Origin: Carnobacterium_A sp047553015
Lineage (GTDB): Bacteria; Bacillota; Bacilli; Lactobacillales; Carnobacteriaceae
Length of the DNA stretch: 64,000 nucleotides
Direction: 5' to 3'
Assembly: GCF_047553015.1 (NCBI RefSeq)
Contig: NZ_CP180212.1
Location: 1,488,001-1,552,000 of the forward strand
This document shows, piece by piece, positions 41,510 through 50,572 of this stretch. Below the pieces are notes generated by a model that made no database searches, was not told where the DNA came from, and saw only the letters and a program-made list of their open reading frames with translations. Positions within the stretch are counted from its first letter, which is position 1, and each line of letters starts with the position of its first letter. The position numbers and the translations under genes are program-made.

Positions 41510-42940
41510 CTAGTAACCAGATGCCTTAGCTTTTTCTTCTACTTCTTCAATGCGTCCTACATTACGGAAAGCATCTTCTGGTAAATGGTCGTAGCGTCCT
41601 TCTAAGATTCCTTTAAAACCTCTTATTGTTTCTGAAACAGGCACGTATGAGCCAGGTATACCCGTAAAGGCCTCTGCTACGTGGAAATTTTGCGATAAGA
41701 AAAACTGAATGCGACGCGCACGTGAGACTGTAATTTTCTCGCTATCCGATAACTCATCCATTCCCAGAATAGCAATAATATCTTGTAATTCACGGTAACG
41801 TTGTAACAGTTGTTGAACATCTGTCGCAATTTGGTAATGCTCTTCTCCAACAATTTCAGGTGCAAGTGCACTTGATGTTGAAGCTAACGGATCAACCGCA
41901 GGATAAATCCCTTGTTCAGTCAATTTACGTTCTAAGTTAGTTGTCGCATCTAAGTGAGCAAAAACAGTTGCCGGAGCCGGATCCGTATAGTCATCGGCTG
42001 GAACATAAATGGCTTGAATAGATGTGATAGACCCTTTGTTTGTTGAGGTAATTCGTTCTTGTAATTGACCCATTTCAGTAGCTAATGTTGGTTGGTACCC
42101 AACTGCTGAAGGCATTCTACCAAGTAATGCTGAGACTTCAGAACCCGCTTGAGTAAATCGGAAAATATTATCTATGAACAACAAGACGTCTTGTCCTGCT
42201 TCATCACGGAAATATTCTGCAATTGTTAAACCAGTTAAAGCTACGCGCATTCTTGCGCCTGGTGGCTCATTCATTTGACCAAAAACCATTGCGGTTCTTT
42301 CGATTACACCAGATTCTTGCATCTCAAAATACAAGTCATTTCCTTCACGTGTTCGCTCTCCAACACCAGCAAACACTGAAATACCACCATGTTCTTCAGC
42401 AATATTATGGATTAACTCTTGGATTAAAACAGTTTTACCTACTCCGGCTCCTCCGAATAATCCAATTTTACCACCTTTTAAATAAGGAGCTAGTAAATCA
42501 ATAACTTTAATACCTGTTTCAAGAATGGACGTATTGCTACTCAACTCATCAAAAGAAGGCGCAAAGCGGTGAATAGGATCACGACGAACATCGTCTCCAA
42601 ATGGCTCTTTCAAGTCAATCGTTTCTCCTAGAACATTAAACATCCGTCCTAGTGTCTCTTCACCAACAGGAACACTAATAGATCCTCCTGTATCAGTTAC
42701 TGACATCCCTCTTTGTAAGCCATCTGTTGACTCCATTGCAATTGTTCTGAGTACCCCATTACCTAATTGTAAGGCTACTTCCAAAACAACTGTGTTTTCT
42801 TTTCTCGAATCTTGTTCTTCATTACCCGTTTTAGTTTTTCTTACGATTAAAGCATGATTGATTTCTGGAATTTCTTTATTTACAGGAAATTCTACATCGA
42901 CAACCGGACCGATAACTTGAACAATTTGACCAGTACTCAT
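41510..42940 (-). CDS. atpD: ATP synthase F1 subunit beta
   Basis: 476-residue catalytic subunit. Walker A GGAGVGKTVLIQELIHN, Walker B VLLFIDNIFRF, catalytic Glu in GERTREGNDLYFEM and the DELSDSEKI sequence are all present. The ATG at 42940 has GGAGGG 6 nt upstream; an in-frame ATG six codons earlier overlaps that site. It alternates with AtpA in the alpha3beta3 hexamer. Confidence 0.98.
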   Translation of the reverse strand: MSTGQIVQVIGPVVDVEFPVNKEIPEINHALIVRKTKTGNEEQDSRKENTVVLEVALQLGNGVLRTIAMESTDGLQRGMSVTDTGGSISVPVGEETLGRMFNVLGETIDLKEPFGDDVRRDPIHRFAPSFDELSSNTSILETGIKVIDLLAPYLKGGKIGLFGGAGVGKTVLIQELIHNIAEEHGGISVFAGVGERTREGNDLYFEMQESGVIERTAMVFGQMNEPPGARMRVALTGLTIAEYFRDEAGQDVLLFIDNIFRFTQAGSEVSALLGRMPSAVGYQPTLATEMGQLQERITSTNKGSITSIQAIYVPADDYTDPAPATVFAHLDATTNLERKLTEQGIYPAVDPLASTSSALAPEIVGEEHYQIATDVQQLLQRYRELQDIIAILGMDELSDSEKITVSRARRIQFFLSQNFHVAEAFTGIPGSYVPVSETIRGFKGILEGRYDHLPEDAFRNVGRIEEVEEKAKASGY

Positions 42941-42963
42941 TCGTTTCCCTCCATTCATTACGT

Positions 42964-43881
42964 TTATAATAGTGCGGACGATCCACCTATAATTTCAGTA
43001 ATTTCTTCTGTGATAGCAGCCTGGCGAGCTCTGTTATAGTGTACCGTTAAATCGTCAATAATATCTTTGGCATTATCGGTTGCACCTTTCATAGCCGTCA
43101 TACGGGCTGCATGTTCAGCAGCTTTAGCATCTAGAATAGCGCCATAAATCAAACTTTCTGCATATTGAGGCAATAAAATATCTAGAATTTCTTCTTTTGA
43201 TGGCTCGTATAAATAATCACTCTCATACTCAACTTTTTCTGTTGGGTCAAGATCATTCAGGGGCAACATCTTATCTGCACGGTATTCAAAACTAATCGTA
43301 TTGATATGGTGATTGTAGCAAACATATAATTCATCAAATATCGCATTTTTATACATTTCTGTTGCTGTTCGAGCGATTCCTCGAACTTCATCAAACGTTG
43401 GATGATCGCTGATGTCATTTAGCTCATAAGCCACGTTCATTCCTCTTGATTTAAAGAAATCCCCAGCAGTACTTCCAACAGCCATAAAGATGTATTCATC
43501 GGGTGAACTATGGTCTTTTTGAATCATATCAATAGTAGCCTTGATGACAGAGCTATTGTACCCGCCAGCTAAACCTTTATCAGAACTGATAACAATATAG
43601 CCTGTTCTTTTTACAGGACGCTCAATCAACATATCATGAAAATCAATATTAGAAGGAGAATTCGTACCAATCAATGCACTATCCTCAATAACAGCTAGTT
43701 GAGTATGTGCTAAATGAGTCACAATCTCTCTGATTTTATTGGCATAGATTTGAAAGCCCTTTGCTTTTTTTTCAGCTTTTGATAATTTCGCACCTGAAAC
43801 CATTTGCATGGCATTAGTGATTTGGCTTGTTTTCTTAGTTGAGGCAATTTTTTTTGTGATATCATTTAATGATTCTGCCAT
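42964..43881 (-). CDS. atpG: ATP synthase F1 subunit gamma
   Basis: 305-residue rotor shaft, with an N-terminal helix (ITKKIASTKKTSQITNAMQMVSGAKL) and a C-terminal helix (YGAILDAKAAEHAARMTAMKGATDNA) that form the antiparallel coiled coil inside the hexamer. The middle holds the Rossmann-like domain with SSDKGLAGGYN. GGTG is 7 nt before the ATG. Between atpA and atpD. Confidence 0.97.
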   Translation of the reverse strand: MAESLNDITKKIASTKKTSQITNAMQMVSGAKLSKAEKKAKGFQIYANKIREIVTHLAHTQLAVIEDSALIGTNSPSNIDFHDMLIERPVKRTGYIVISSDKGLAGGYNSSVIKATIDMIQKDHSSPDEYIFMAVGSTAGDFFKSRGMNVAYELNDISDHPTFDEVRGIARTATEMYKNAIFDELYVCYNHHINTISFEYRADKMLPLNDLDPTEKVEYESDYLYEPSKEEILDILLPQYAESLIYGAILDAKAAEHAARMTAMKGATDNAKDIIDDLTVHYNRARQAAITEEITEIIGGSSALL

Positions 43882-43896
43882 TCCTCTTCACCGCCT

Positions 43897-45444
43897 TTAC
43901 ATCGTTTCTGGAATGTAAGATGTGCTATCAGATTCAACTGCACTTGTAAAAAAGTGGTCTTTAAATTCATTAATAACCGCATCTAATTTCTCGCTATCAG
44001 GTAATTCTTTTGTTTCATTTATTTCAAGGATGATGTCTTGGTGTTGGTTATCAACATAATCATAAAATTCTCTTTCAAATCTTCCTAACTCGTTCGTACG
44101 AACCGTATCTAAAAGACCATGCGTTAACGCATAAAAAATTAACACTTGTTTTTCTACACTAATAACTTCATGCAAACCTTGTTTCAAAACTTCTACTGTA
44201 CGGTGTCCACGATTTAATTTTGCTTGAGTAGCCGCATCTAAATCTGAGCCAAACTGAGTAAAGGCTTCTAATTCACGGAAACTAGCTAAGTCTAAACGCA
44301 ATGTTCCGGATACTTTTTTCATTGCTTTGATTTGGGCTGCTCCACCTACACGGGAAACAGATAAACCAGCTGCAATAGCGGGTCTTACACCTGAGTGAAA
44401 GAGATCACTCTCTAAGAAAATTTGGCCGTCTGTAATCGAAATAACGTTTGTCGGGATGTAAGCAGAAATATCACCTGCTTGCGTTTCAACAATTGGAAGA
44501 GCTGTAATAGAGCCGCCTCCTAATGTATCATTTAACTTAGCTGCACGTTCTAACATCCGTGAGTGCAAATAGAACACATCTCCTGGGTAGGCTTCTCTAC
44601 CTGGCGGACGGCGAAGCAGTAAGGATAATTCACGATAAGCTGCTGCTTGCTTAGTTAAGTCATCAAAAATAATCAATACGTGTTTTCCAGCGTACATAAA
44701 TTCTTCAGCCATTGCTAGTCCCGCATAGGGAGCAATATATAAAAGTGGTGCTGGTTGTGAAGCACTAGCAGTTAAGACAATCGTGTAATCCATTGCACCG
44801 TGTTTTTTTAATGTTTCTGTTTGTGAGCGTACTGTTGATTCTTTTTGCCCAATGGCTACATAAATACAAATGGTATCTTTTCCTTTTTGATTGATAATTG
44901 TATCAATACAAAGACTTGTTTTCCCTGTTTTTCTATCTCCAATAACTAGTTCACGTTGGCCACGACCTACTGGTACTAATGCATCTATGGCTTTAATTCC
45001 TGTTTGTAACGGTTCAAAAACAGATTGACGATCCATTACTCCTGGAGCAGGGTTTTCAACAGGACGTGTTTTTGTCGTGTGGATTTCTCCCATGCCGTCT
45101 ACAGGCTGTCCTAGCGAATTAACGACTCGACCAATCATAGCTTCTCCGACAGGTACTTCCATAATACGTCCTGTCCGTTTAACCGTATCTCCTTCAACTA
45201 TCCCGTCAAAGTGACCCAAAATAATGATTCCGACATCATTTGTCTCTAAGTTTTGAGCCATTCCATAGACGCCGTTAGAAAATTCAAGTAGTTCTCCGGC
45301 CATTGCATTCTCTAATCCATAAGCTCGAGCAATCCCATCTCCGACGTAACTTACCGTTCCAACCTCATCTACAATCAACTCACTGCTGAAACCTTCAATT
45401 TGTTGCTTAATAAGCTTACTGATCTCTTCAGCTTTTAACCCCAT
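43897..45444 (-). CDS. atpA: ATP synthase F1 subunit alpha
   Basis: 515-residue non-catalytic nucleotide-binding subunit. Walker A GDRKTGKTSLCIDTI, Walker B VLIIFDDLTKQAAAYRE, and ALPIVETQAGDISAYIPTNVISITDGQ, RPAIAAGLSVSRVGGAAQ are family hallmarks. GAGGTGAAAATT precedes the ATG at 45444. Confidence 0.98.
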   Translation of the reverse strand: MGLKAEEISKLIKQQIEGFSSELIVDEVGTVSYVGDGIARAYGLENAMAGELLEFSNGVYGMAQNLETNDVGIIILGHFDGIVEGDTVKRTGRIMEVPVGEAMIGRVVNSLGQPVDGMGEIHTTKTRPVENPAPGVMDRQSVFEPLQTGIKAIDALVPVGRGQRELVIGDRKTGKTSLCIDTIINQKGKDTICIYVAIGQKESTVRSQTETLKKHGAMDYTIVLTASASQPAPLLYIAPYAGLAMAEEFMYAGKHVLIIFDDLTKQAAAYRELSLLLRRPPGREAYPGDVFYLHSRMLERAAKLNDTLGGGSITALPIVETQAGDISAYIPTNVISITDGQIFLESDLFHSGVRPAIAAGLSVSRVGGAAQIKAMKKVSGTLRLDLASFRELEAFTQFGSDLDAATQAKLNRGHRTVEVLKQGLHEVISVEKQVLIFYALTHGLLDTVRTNELGRFEREFYDYVDNQHQDIILEINETKELPDSEKLDAVINEFKDHFFTSAVESDSTSYIPETM

Positions 45445-45477
45445 AAATTTTCACCTCTTCAACTTTTTCTTTTCAAG

Positions 45478-46020
45478 CTATTTAACCATTTGTTTTTCTA
45501 GTTTTTCTAAGTTCGTTCGAATACTGCCATCAAAAACGGTGTTTTCGATTTCTACTATGACTCCACCTATAACTGAACGATCTTGAATTTTATTTAACAA
45601 TATCTTTTTTGCATTAAATCGTTTGCTAAATACTTCTTTTAGTTTTTCTTCTTGTGCTTTTTGAAGCGGAACAGCAGTTGTTACTTTAGCTATTACCGTA
45701 CGATTTTCATGATCATGCAATAGTTCATATTCATGAATAATTGACAACATTTTATTCATTTGACGAAAATCATAAATCGTTTGTACAAATTGTTGCACAT
45801 CAGGAATAAAATTCTCTGTCATTTCTGATAATATCTTTTCTTTATCTGTTTGTACGACATCACGATTATTAAAAAAATCACTTAAATTTGAGTTGCCGTA
45901 ATAAATTTGACGAACATCCATAAGATTATCAAAAACAATATCTTCTGTATTATTTTCAATCGCATTGTAATAAAAAGCTTTCGCTAATTGGCTTGGATTC
46001 ATATTACTATTTAATCTCAT
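45478..46020 (-). CDS. atpH: ATP synthase F1 subunit delta
   Basis: About 174-180 residues. The N-terminal six-helix domain (NPSQLAKAFYYNAIENN) binds F1 and the C-terminal part (RSVIGGVIVEIENTVFDGSI) contacts the b subunit, together the peripheral stator. The start is uncertain: ATG at 46020 overlaps the end of atpF by 14 nt, and ATG at 46002 lies 4 nt after the atpF stop. Neither has a good ribosome binding site, so translational coupling to atpF is likely. The N-terminus diverges from common AtpH sequences. Confidence 0.9.
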   Translation of the reverse strand: MRLNSNMNPSQLAKAFYYNAIENNTEDIVFDNLMDVRQIYYGNSNLSDFFNNRDVVQTDKEKILSEMTENFIPDVQQFVQTIYDFRQMNKMLSIIHEYELLHDHENRTVIAKVTTAVPLQKAQEEKLKEVFSKRFNAKKILLNKIQDRSVIGGVIVEIENTVFDGSIRTNLEKLEKQMVK

Positions 46021-46522
46021 TTGTATCAGACAACCTTTCAAGGTACTTATCAATCAGTTGTGCATGCCCTTCATTTGTTAATTCCTTGCTGATTAGTTTT
46101 TCAGCAATCTGGATAGACAGCAGACTTACATCATTACGAACACTTGCCATTGCCATTTGACGTTCATTTTCAATTTCTTTTTTTGCATCTTTTTTTAATC
46201 GTGTAGCTTCGTGTCTTGCTGCATCTAATAATTCTTTTTCCGCACTCTCAGCAGAGACCTTCGCTTTATTTAGAATAGTAGCCGCTTCAGCTCTTGTCTT
46301 ATCTAACTTTTCCTGGCGTTCTGCAGCTAGGCGTTCAGCCTCGTTTTTTGCAATTTCAGCATTTTCTATGTTACTTGCAATAGTCTGCTCACGTTGATCC
46401 ATAATATTCATCAACGGTTTCCATGCAAATTTCTTTAATAAAACCATCAATAATAAAAACGATACTAGTACAACAATTGTATCTCCTGCAGTTGTTGCTC
46501 CTAAAACTAACTGTTTGAACAT
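46007..46522 (-). CDS. atpF: ATP synthase Fo subunit b
   Basis: 171-residue peripheral stalk: one membrane helix (about 11-30, TTAGDTIVVLVSFLLLMVLL), then a long charged alpha-helix (WKPLMNIMDQREQTIASNIENAEIAKNEA) that forms a coiled-coil dimer. AAGGAA is 9 nt before the ATG at 46522; the earlier in-frame GTG lies inside the ribosome binding region. Confidence 0.96.
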   Translation of the reverse strand: MFKQLVLGATTAGDTIVVLVSFLLLMVLLKKFAWKPLMNIMDQREQTIASNIENAEIAKNEAERLAAERQEKLDKTRAEAATILNKAKVSAESAEKELLDAARHEATRLKKDAKKEIENERQMAMASVRNDVSLLSIQIAEKLISKELTNEGHAQLIDKYLERLSDTNEIK

Positions 46523-46562
46523 TAATTTCACTTCCTTATCCTATTCAGAGTAACCTATCGCG

Positions 46563-46595
46563 AAAAAAGCAGAGACGCCTTCGCTACCTCTACCT
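46563..46595 (-). terminator. Hairpin between atpE and atpF
   Basis: AGAGGTAGCG / GCGTCTCT with an unpaired base or two, followed by TTTTTT, forms an imperfect terminator-like element in the 116-nt atpE-atpF spacer. It may lower transcription of the downstream genes relative to atpE. Stability is not certain. Confidence 0.5.
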
Positions 46596-46638
46596 CTTAC
46601 CATTTATTTAACTGATCATTGAATCATTTTTCGCTTTA

Positions 46639-46851
46639 TTAGCTAAATACTAGAATAAAGGCGATAACAACTGCCATGATAGGAATAGCCTCAACTAAAC
46701 CAACACCGATATACATTAATGTTTGTAATTCATTTTTCATTTCTGGTTGACGTGCAATAGACTCGATTGTTTTTGCGATTACCTTGCTTGATCCAAACGC
46801 TGCACCGATTGCTGCTCCCGCGATTGCTATTGCTGCTCCTAATAAACCCAT
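46639..46851 (-). CDS. atpE: ATP synthase Fo subunit c
   Basis: 70-residue hairpin proteolipid forming the rotor ring. Helix 1 (GLLGAAIAIAGAAIGAAFGSS) is Gly/Ala-rich. The polar loop is ARQPEMKNE, and helix 2 contains the proton carboxylate Glu53 in GVGLVEAIPIMAVV. AGGAGG is 8 nt upstream. It is translated from the highest-abundance part of the operon. Confidence 0.98.
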   Translation of the reverse strand: MGLLGAAIAIAGAAIGAAFGSSKVIAKTIESIARQPEMKNELQTLMYIGVGLVEAIPIMAVVIAFILVFS

Positions 46852-46896
46852 AATAATTTCCTCCTAATTTTTAACTCTTTACTTTTTTCTTATTTT

Positions 46897-47610
46897 TTAT
46901 TCATGTTCGACTTTATGAGAGATATACACCATTGTTAAGGTCGTAAATACGAAAGCTTGGATACTTCCGATAAATATAGAGAAGCCTTGCCACACCATTT
47001 GTAACGGTATCCCGACAACCCAAGTAAAGATACCATAACTTTGTGCCAAAGTAGCAATTAAGCCTATTAAAATTTCTCCGGCATAAATATTACCATATAA
47101 TCGTAAAGCTAATGTTAATGTATTTGTAAATTCTTCAAATAATTTTATTGGCAATAAGAAGGGGACCGGTCGAATAAAACTATTCATAAAATAATTCTTA
47201 AATCCTTGTTCTCTTACACCAAAGTAGTTAGACAGAATGATAATCATAAAAGCTAAAGCTAATGTAACGATTGGATCAGCTGTTGGACTCTTCCAAAGCT
47301 GTTGGCCATTTATATTTAAAACTAATGGGAGTCCCATCATATTCGAGACAAATACAAACATAATTAAAGTGAAGCCTAATAGGCCAAACTTATCTCCTTG
47401 TTCTTTAGACATCGAACTAGAAATAATATTTTTAACAAAATCAACGACCCACTCGATAAAATTCTGTTTACCCGTTGGCTTAATTTTCATATTTCTGGTA
47501 CAAATAAAAGCGATTAAAAAGACAATGACACAGGCCATAACAGTCGTGATCATGTTTGTTACATTAAAACTCAGACCAAATAAATACAGTATTGGAGATT
47601 CATGTTCCAC
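46897..47610 (-). CDS. atpB: ATP synthase Fo subunit a
   Basis: 237-residue, five-helix proton-channel subunit. The functional Arg is in NTLTLALRLYGNIYAGEILIG, and further family features are IKPTGKQNFIEWVVDF and GSIQAFVFTTLTMVYIS. GAGGTG lies 5 nt before the GTG at 47610; the GTG three codons earlier overlaps that site. Upstream there is no recognisable atpI. It is the first gene of the operon. Confidence 0.95.
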   Translation of the reverse strand: MEHESPILYLFGLSFNVTNMITTVMACVIVFLIAFICTRNMKIKPTGKQNFIEWVVDFVKNIISSSMSKEQGDKFGLLGFTLIMFVFVSNMMGLPLVLNINGQQLWKSPTADPIVTLALAFMIIILSNYFGVREQGFKNYFMNSFIRPVPFLLPIKLFEEFTNTLTLALRLYGNIYAGEILIGLIATLAQSYGIFTWVVGIPLQMVWQGFSIFIGSIQAFVFTTLTMVYISHKVEHE

Positions 47611-47990
47611 AACGTTCACCTCTTTTCCACGTTTGATTTATTATCTTTTTTTGCAACAAAACCTGTTAGCTTAAAATCGGAATAGTTTTTCTCAATTTTC
47701 AAAGCTCAATAGTAATTCTACCATACTATTTGATTTCTCCCGCAACATAAGGCAATTTTTACATGTCTACTGTTTTATTAGCGATGATGAAATTCTTCCT
47801 ATTAAAAGGATAAGTAAAGCTTTATTAGTTATTTTTTGTTTAGGATTGTTAACAGATGCTATCTTACCACCATTTAGTTTGAATTACAAAATATTATAAA
47901 ATCTTTTTTTGTTTTCGTGTACATTTTATCTATTTGGTTTTATATTTGGTTTTTCTAGCTATTTTAGCGTACTTTGTATTTTCAGAAAAT
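47611..47990. other. Leader/promoter region of the atp operon without atpI
   Basis: About 380 bp without a supported gene. A TTGCGG with TAGAAT at 19-bp spacing on the minus strand (about 47714-47744) is the best promoter candidate, but it is weak. A plus-strand frame is open from about 47676 to 47899 without any start codon and is not called. Confidence 0.4.
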
Positions 47991-48043
47991 AAAAAATACT
48001 TCAAGAGTGAACGAATAGGAACGTTCTCTCTTGAAGTATTTTT
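47991..48043. terminator. Strong hairpin/terminator between upp and atp
   Basis: AAAATACTTCAAGAGTGAAC pairs with GTTCTCTCTTGAAGTATTTT with one mismatch and a 10-nt loop, with A/T runs on both sides. It is 335 bp downstream of upp on its strand, so the tandem repeat region would be the upp 3' untranslated region. Confidence 0.9.
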
Positions 48044-48103
48044 ATGGTTATTTTTTATTAGTCATTCAAAACTTACTCTAAATAGTTAATAAATCTTAGA
48101 AAA

Positions 48104-48380
48104 GAGCTGAACAGAATTCTCAGCATCTTAGTTTTAATTGAGCTTCGAACTCTAGCTCTTTGGATAAATTCAAAACTATCCTCGAGGCTTTTAGCCTCTT
48201 GCGGTAATTTTTCATTTCTCTCTCAGAGCTGTATAGAGTTCTCAGCATCTTGGTTTTAATTGAGCTTCGAACTCTAGCTCTTTGGATAAATTTAAAACTA
48301 TCCTCGAGGCTTTTAGCCTCTTGCGGTAATTTTTCATTTCTCTCTCAGAGCTGTACAGAGTTCTTTGCATCTTGGTTTTA
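48104..48380. repeat. 122-bp tandem repeat, two full copies plus about 33 bp
   Basis: Copies start at 48104, 48226 and 48348 (period exactly 122 bp). The third is partial and stops at the upp stop codon. Copies 1 and 2 differ at only about six positions. Each unit holds two dyads: GAGGC-N5-GCCTC and GAGCT-N9-AGCTC. On the minus strand each full unit also encodes a possible 31-codon ORF (MKNYRKRLKASR and so on) preceded by GAGAGA. No known repeat family is recognised. Confidence 0.85.
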
Positions 48381-49007
48381 TAATGTGCCAAATAGGCGGT
48401 CGCCTGCGTCACCTAGGCCAGGCAAGATGTAACTATTTTCATCTAGTTTTTCATCAAGTGCTGCTGTATAAATATCAACATCTGGATGTGCTTCTTTTAG
48501 TGCAGCTACGCCTTCTGGTGCGGCTACGATACAAACAAACTTAATTGAGCTTGCACCACGTTTTTTCAATGCATCAATTGCTGTAATAGCTGAAACACCC
48601 GTTGCCAACATTGGGTCAACTACTAATAATTGGCGGTCTTTAATATCTGAAGGTAATTTAATAAAGTATTCAACTGCTTCTAATGTTACATGGTCTCTGT
48701 ACATTCCAACGTGTCCAACTTTTGCTGCTGGAATCAAATCTAATATCCCATCAACCATTCCTAAACCTGCTCTTAGGATAGGTATAATAGCAACTTTTTT
48801 TCCTGCTAGTTGTTTTTGAGTCGTTTTAATTAAAGGCGTTTCGATTTCAACATCTTGCAAAGGCATGTCTCTTGAAACTTCATATGCCATTAAACGTGCA
48901 ATTTCATTCACGGCTTCTCTAAAATCTTTTGTTCCTGTATTCTTGTCGCGAAGAATTGTAACCTTGTGTTGAATCAATGGATGATCTATTAAATGAAATT
49001 TTCCCAT
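48378..49007 (-). CDS. upp: Uracil phosphoribosyltransferase
   Basis: 209-residue salvage enzyme making UMP from uracil and PRPP. FHLIDHPLIQHKVTILRDKNTGTKDFRE opens it; PILRAGLGMVDGILDLIP, the PRPP loop VVDPMLATGVSAITAID and the uracil-binding C-terminus YILPGLGDAGDRLFGT are complete. Gene order glyA-upp-atp is conserved in Bacilli. AGGGCTGAAGATT precedes the ATG. Confidence 0.98.
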   Translation of the reverse strand: MGKFHLIDHPLIQHKVTILRDKNTGTKDFREAVNEIARLMAYEVSRDMPLQDVEIETPLIKTTQKQLAGKKVAIIPILRAGLGMVDGILDLIPAAKVGHVGMYRDHVTLEAVEYFIKLPSDIKDRQLLVVDPMLATGVSAITAIDALKKRGASSIKFVCIVAAPEGVAALKEAHPDVDIYTAALDEKLDENSYILPGLGDAGDRLFGTL

Positions 49008-49199
49008 AATCTTCAGCCCTCATTTTCTTTAGATTTCAAACAATTCTATTGTAAAGGAAATCTTGTTTAAAGGCTAGAAGTTTTATTTAAAATAAATTGT
49101 TTCAGTCAAAAATCTGTTGTTTATCCTTATAATTATTATGACAAAATTCGTTCTATCTGGACTCTCGTATCTGATTTAACTAACTAGTTTAAAATAATA

Positions 49200-49240
49200 A
49201 AATAGTGATAAGATATCTATTAGACATCTTATCACTGTTT
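49200..49240 (-). terminator. Terminator after glyA
   Basis: AGTGATAAGATGTC pairs with GATATCTTATCACT (arms 49223-49236 and 49204-49217, one wobble), followed by an A/T-rich T-run on the minus strand. Confidence 0.88.
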
Positions 49241-49294
49241 TACTTTTTTCATTAAAACGAATTGCGCGTTTCCTATTTTTAAAGTGAACTACGG

Positions 49295-50524
49295 TTAATA
49301 CAGTGGGTTTTTTTGGGTTAGTTTTAGTACTTCTTGTTTGATTGCTGGACGTTTTTCTGGGTGATCTTTTGTTTGAAGGGTTGCTACAATTAGTTCTGCT
49401 ACTTTTTTTGAATCATCTTCATCAAAGCCACGTGTCGTAATTGCAGGTGTTCCGATACGGATGCCACTTGTTTTGAAAGGGCTCAATGTTTCAAATGGAA
49501 TCGTGTTTTTATTCACGGTAATTCCTACTTCATCTAATAAATTCTCCGCTTCTTTTCCATTTAAACCGAATTGCGTTACTTCCAATAGCAATAAGTGGTT
49601 GTCTGTTCCCTCACTGATTAAATGACCAACTGATGCGTTGAAAATATCTTCCATTGCTTTAGCATTTTTTATAATTTGAGCCGCATAGTCTTTAAATTCT
49701 GGCATCATTGCTTCTTTAAAAGCAACAGCTTTTCCAGCAATGACATGCTCTAACGGACCGCCTTGGATACCCGGGAAGATTGCGCTATTGATTGCTTTGC
49801 CGTATTGTTCTTTTGCTAAAATTAGTCCACCACGCGGACCACGCAATGTTTTATGTGTTGTTGAAGTGACAACGTCCGCATATGGAACTGGATTTTGGTG
49901 CAACCCTGCAGCAATTAAACCTGCAATATGAGCCATATCGACCATTAAATAAGCCCCAACTTCATCTGCGATTTTTTTGAATAAAGAAAAATCAATTTCT
50001 CTTGAGTAAGCACTTCCACCAGCAATAATCATTTTCGGATTGTGCTTCAAAGCTTGACTTCTAACTTCATCGTAATCCAGTCGCTTATTTTCCTTATCGA
50101 CTCCATAGGCGACAAAGTTGTACGTTCTCCCACTAAAATTGACAGATGAACCATGCGTCAAGTGTCCTCCGTGTGTTAAATCCATTCCTAAAACAGTATC
50201 CCCAGGTTCTAAAAAGGCATTAAAAACGGCCATGTTAGCTCCTGAACCAGAATGTGGTTGAACATTTGCGTACTCTGCTCCAAAAAGTTCTTTAGCTCGC
50301 TCAATCGCTAAATTTTCAATGATGTCAATGTACTCACATCCACCATAGTATCTTTTCCCTGGATATCCTTCAGCATATTTATTTGTTAAGATACTTCCTT
50401 GTGCCGCAAGAACTGCTTTTGAGACAAAATTCTCAGATGCAATTAATTCGATATTTTGCTCCTGACGTTCTTTTTCTTGATCAATTGCGTCAAATACTTC
50501 TTTATCAAATTCTCTAAAATCCAT
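49295..50524 (-). CDS. glyA: Serine hydroxymethyltransferase
   Basis: 409-residue PLP enzyme interconverting serine and glycine and supplying methylene-THF. The PLP lysine is in TSTTHKTLRGPRGG; NIELIASENFVS, PHSGSGANMAVF and DMAHIAGLIAAG are standard motifs. A TTG at 50530 gives two more codons, but the ATG at 50524 is preferred; the ribosome binding site AAGGAT/GGGT is diffuse. It follows the threonylcarbamoyl-AMP synthase gene by 48 nt. Confidence 0.98.
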   Translation of the reverse strand: MDFREFDKEVFDAIDQEKERQEQNIELIASENFVSKAVLAAQGSILTNKYAEGYPGKRYYGGCEYIDIIENLAIERAKELFGAEYANVQPHSGSGANMAVFNAFLEPGDTVLGMDLTHGGHLTHGSSVNFSGRTYNFVAYGVDKENKRLDYDEVRSQALKHNPKMIIAGGSAYSREIDFSLFKKIADEVGAYLMVDMAHIAGLIAAGLHQNPVPYADVVTSTTHKTLRGPRGGLILAKEQYGKAINSAIFPGIQGGPLEHVIAGKAVAFKEAMMPEFKDYAAQIIKNAKAMEDIFNASVGHLISEGTDNHLLLLEVTQFGLNGKEAENLLDEVGITVNKNTIPFETLSPFKTSGIRIGTPAITTRGFDEDDSKKVAELIVATLQTKDHPEKRPAIKQEVLKLTQKNPLY

Positions 50525-50572
50525 TTTCAACCCACATCCTTTAATAAATTAGATTCAGTATAGCATTTTTTA

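Noticed and set aside
47676..47899. Open plus-strand frame with a hydrophobic segment upstream of atp
   Set aside because: It has no ATG, GTG or TTG and no homology I can recognise; kept only as a remark.
48104..48380. Reading the tandem repeat as a CRISPR array
   Set aside because: There are only two complete units of 122 bp with no unique spacers, and no cas genes anywhere in the window.
48250..48432. Plus-strand frame over the 122-bp repeat and the end of upp
   Set aside because: It crosses the repeat and reads antisense into upp, without a ribosome binding site.
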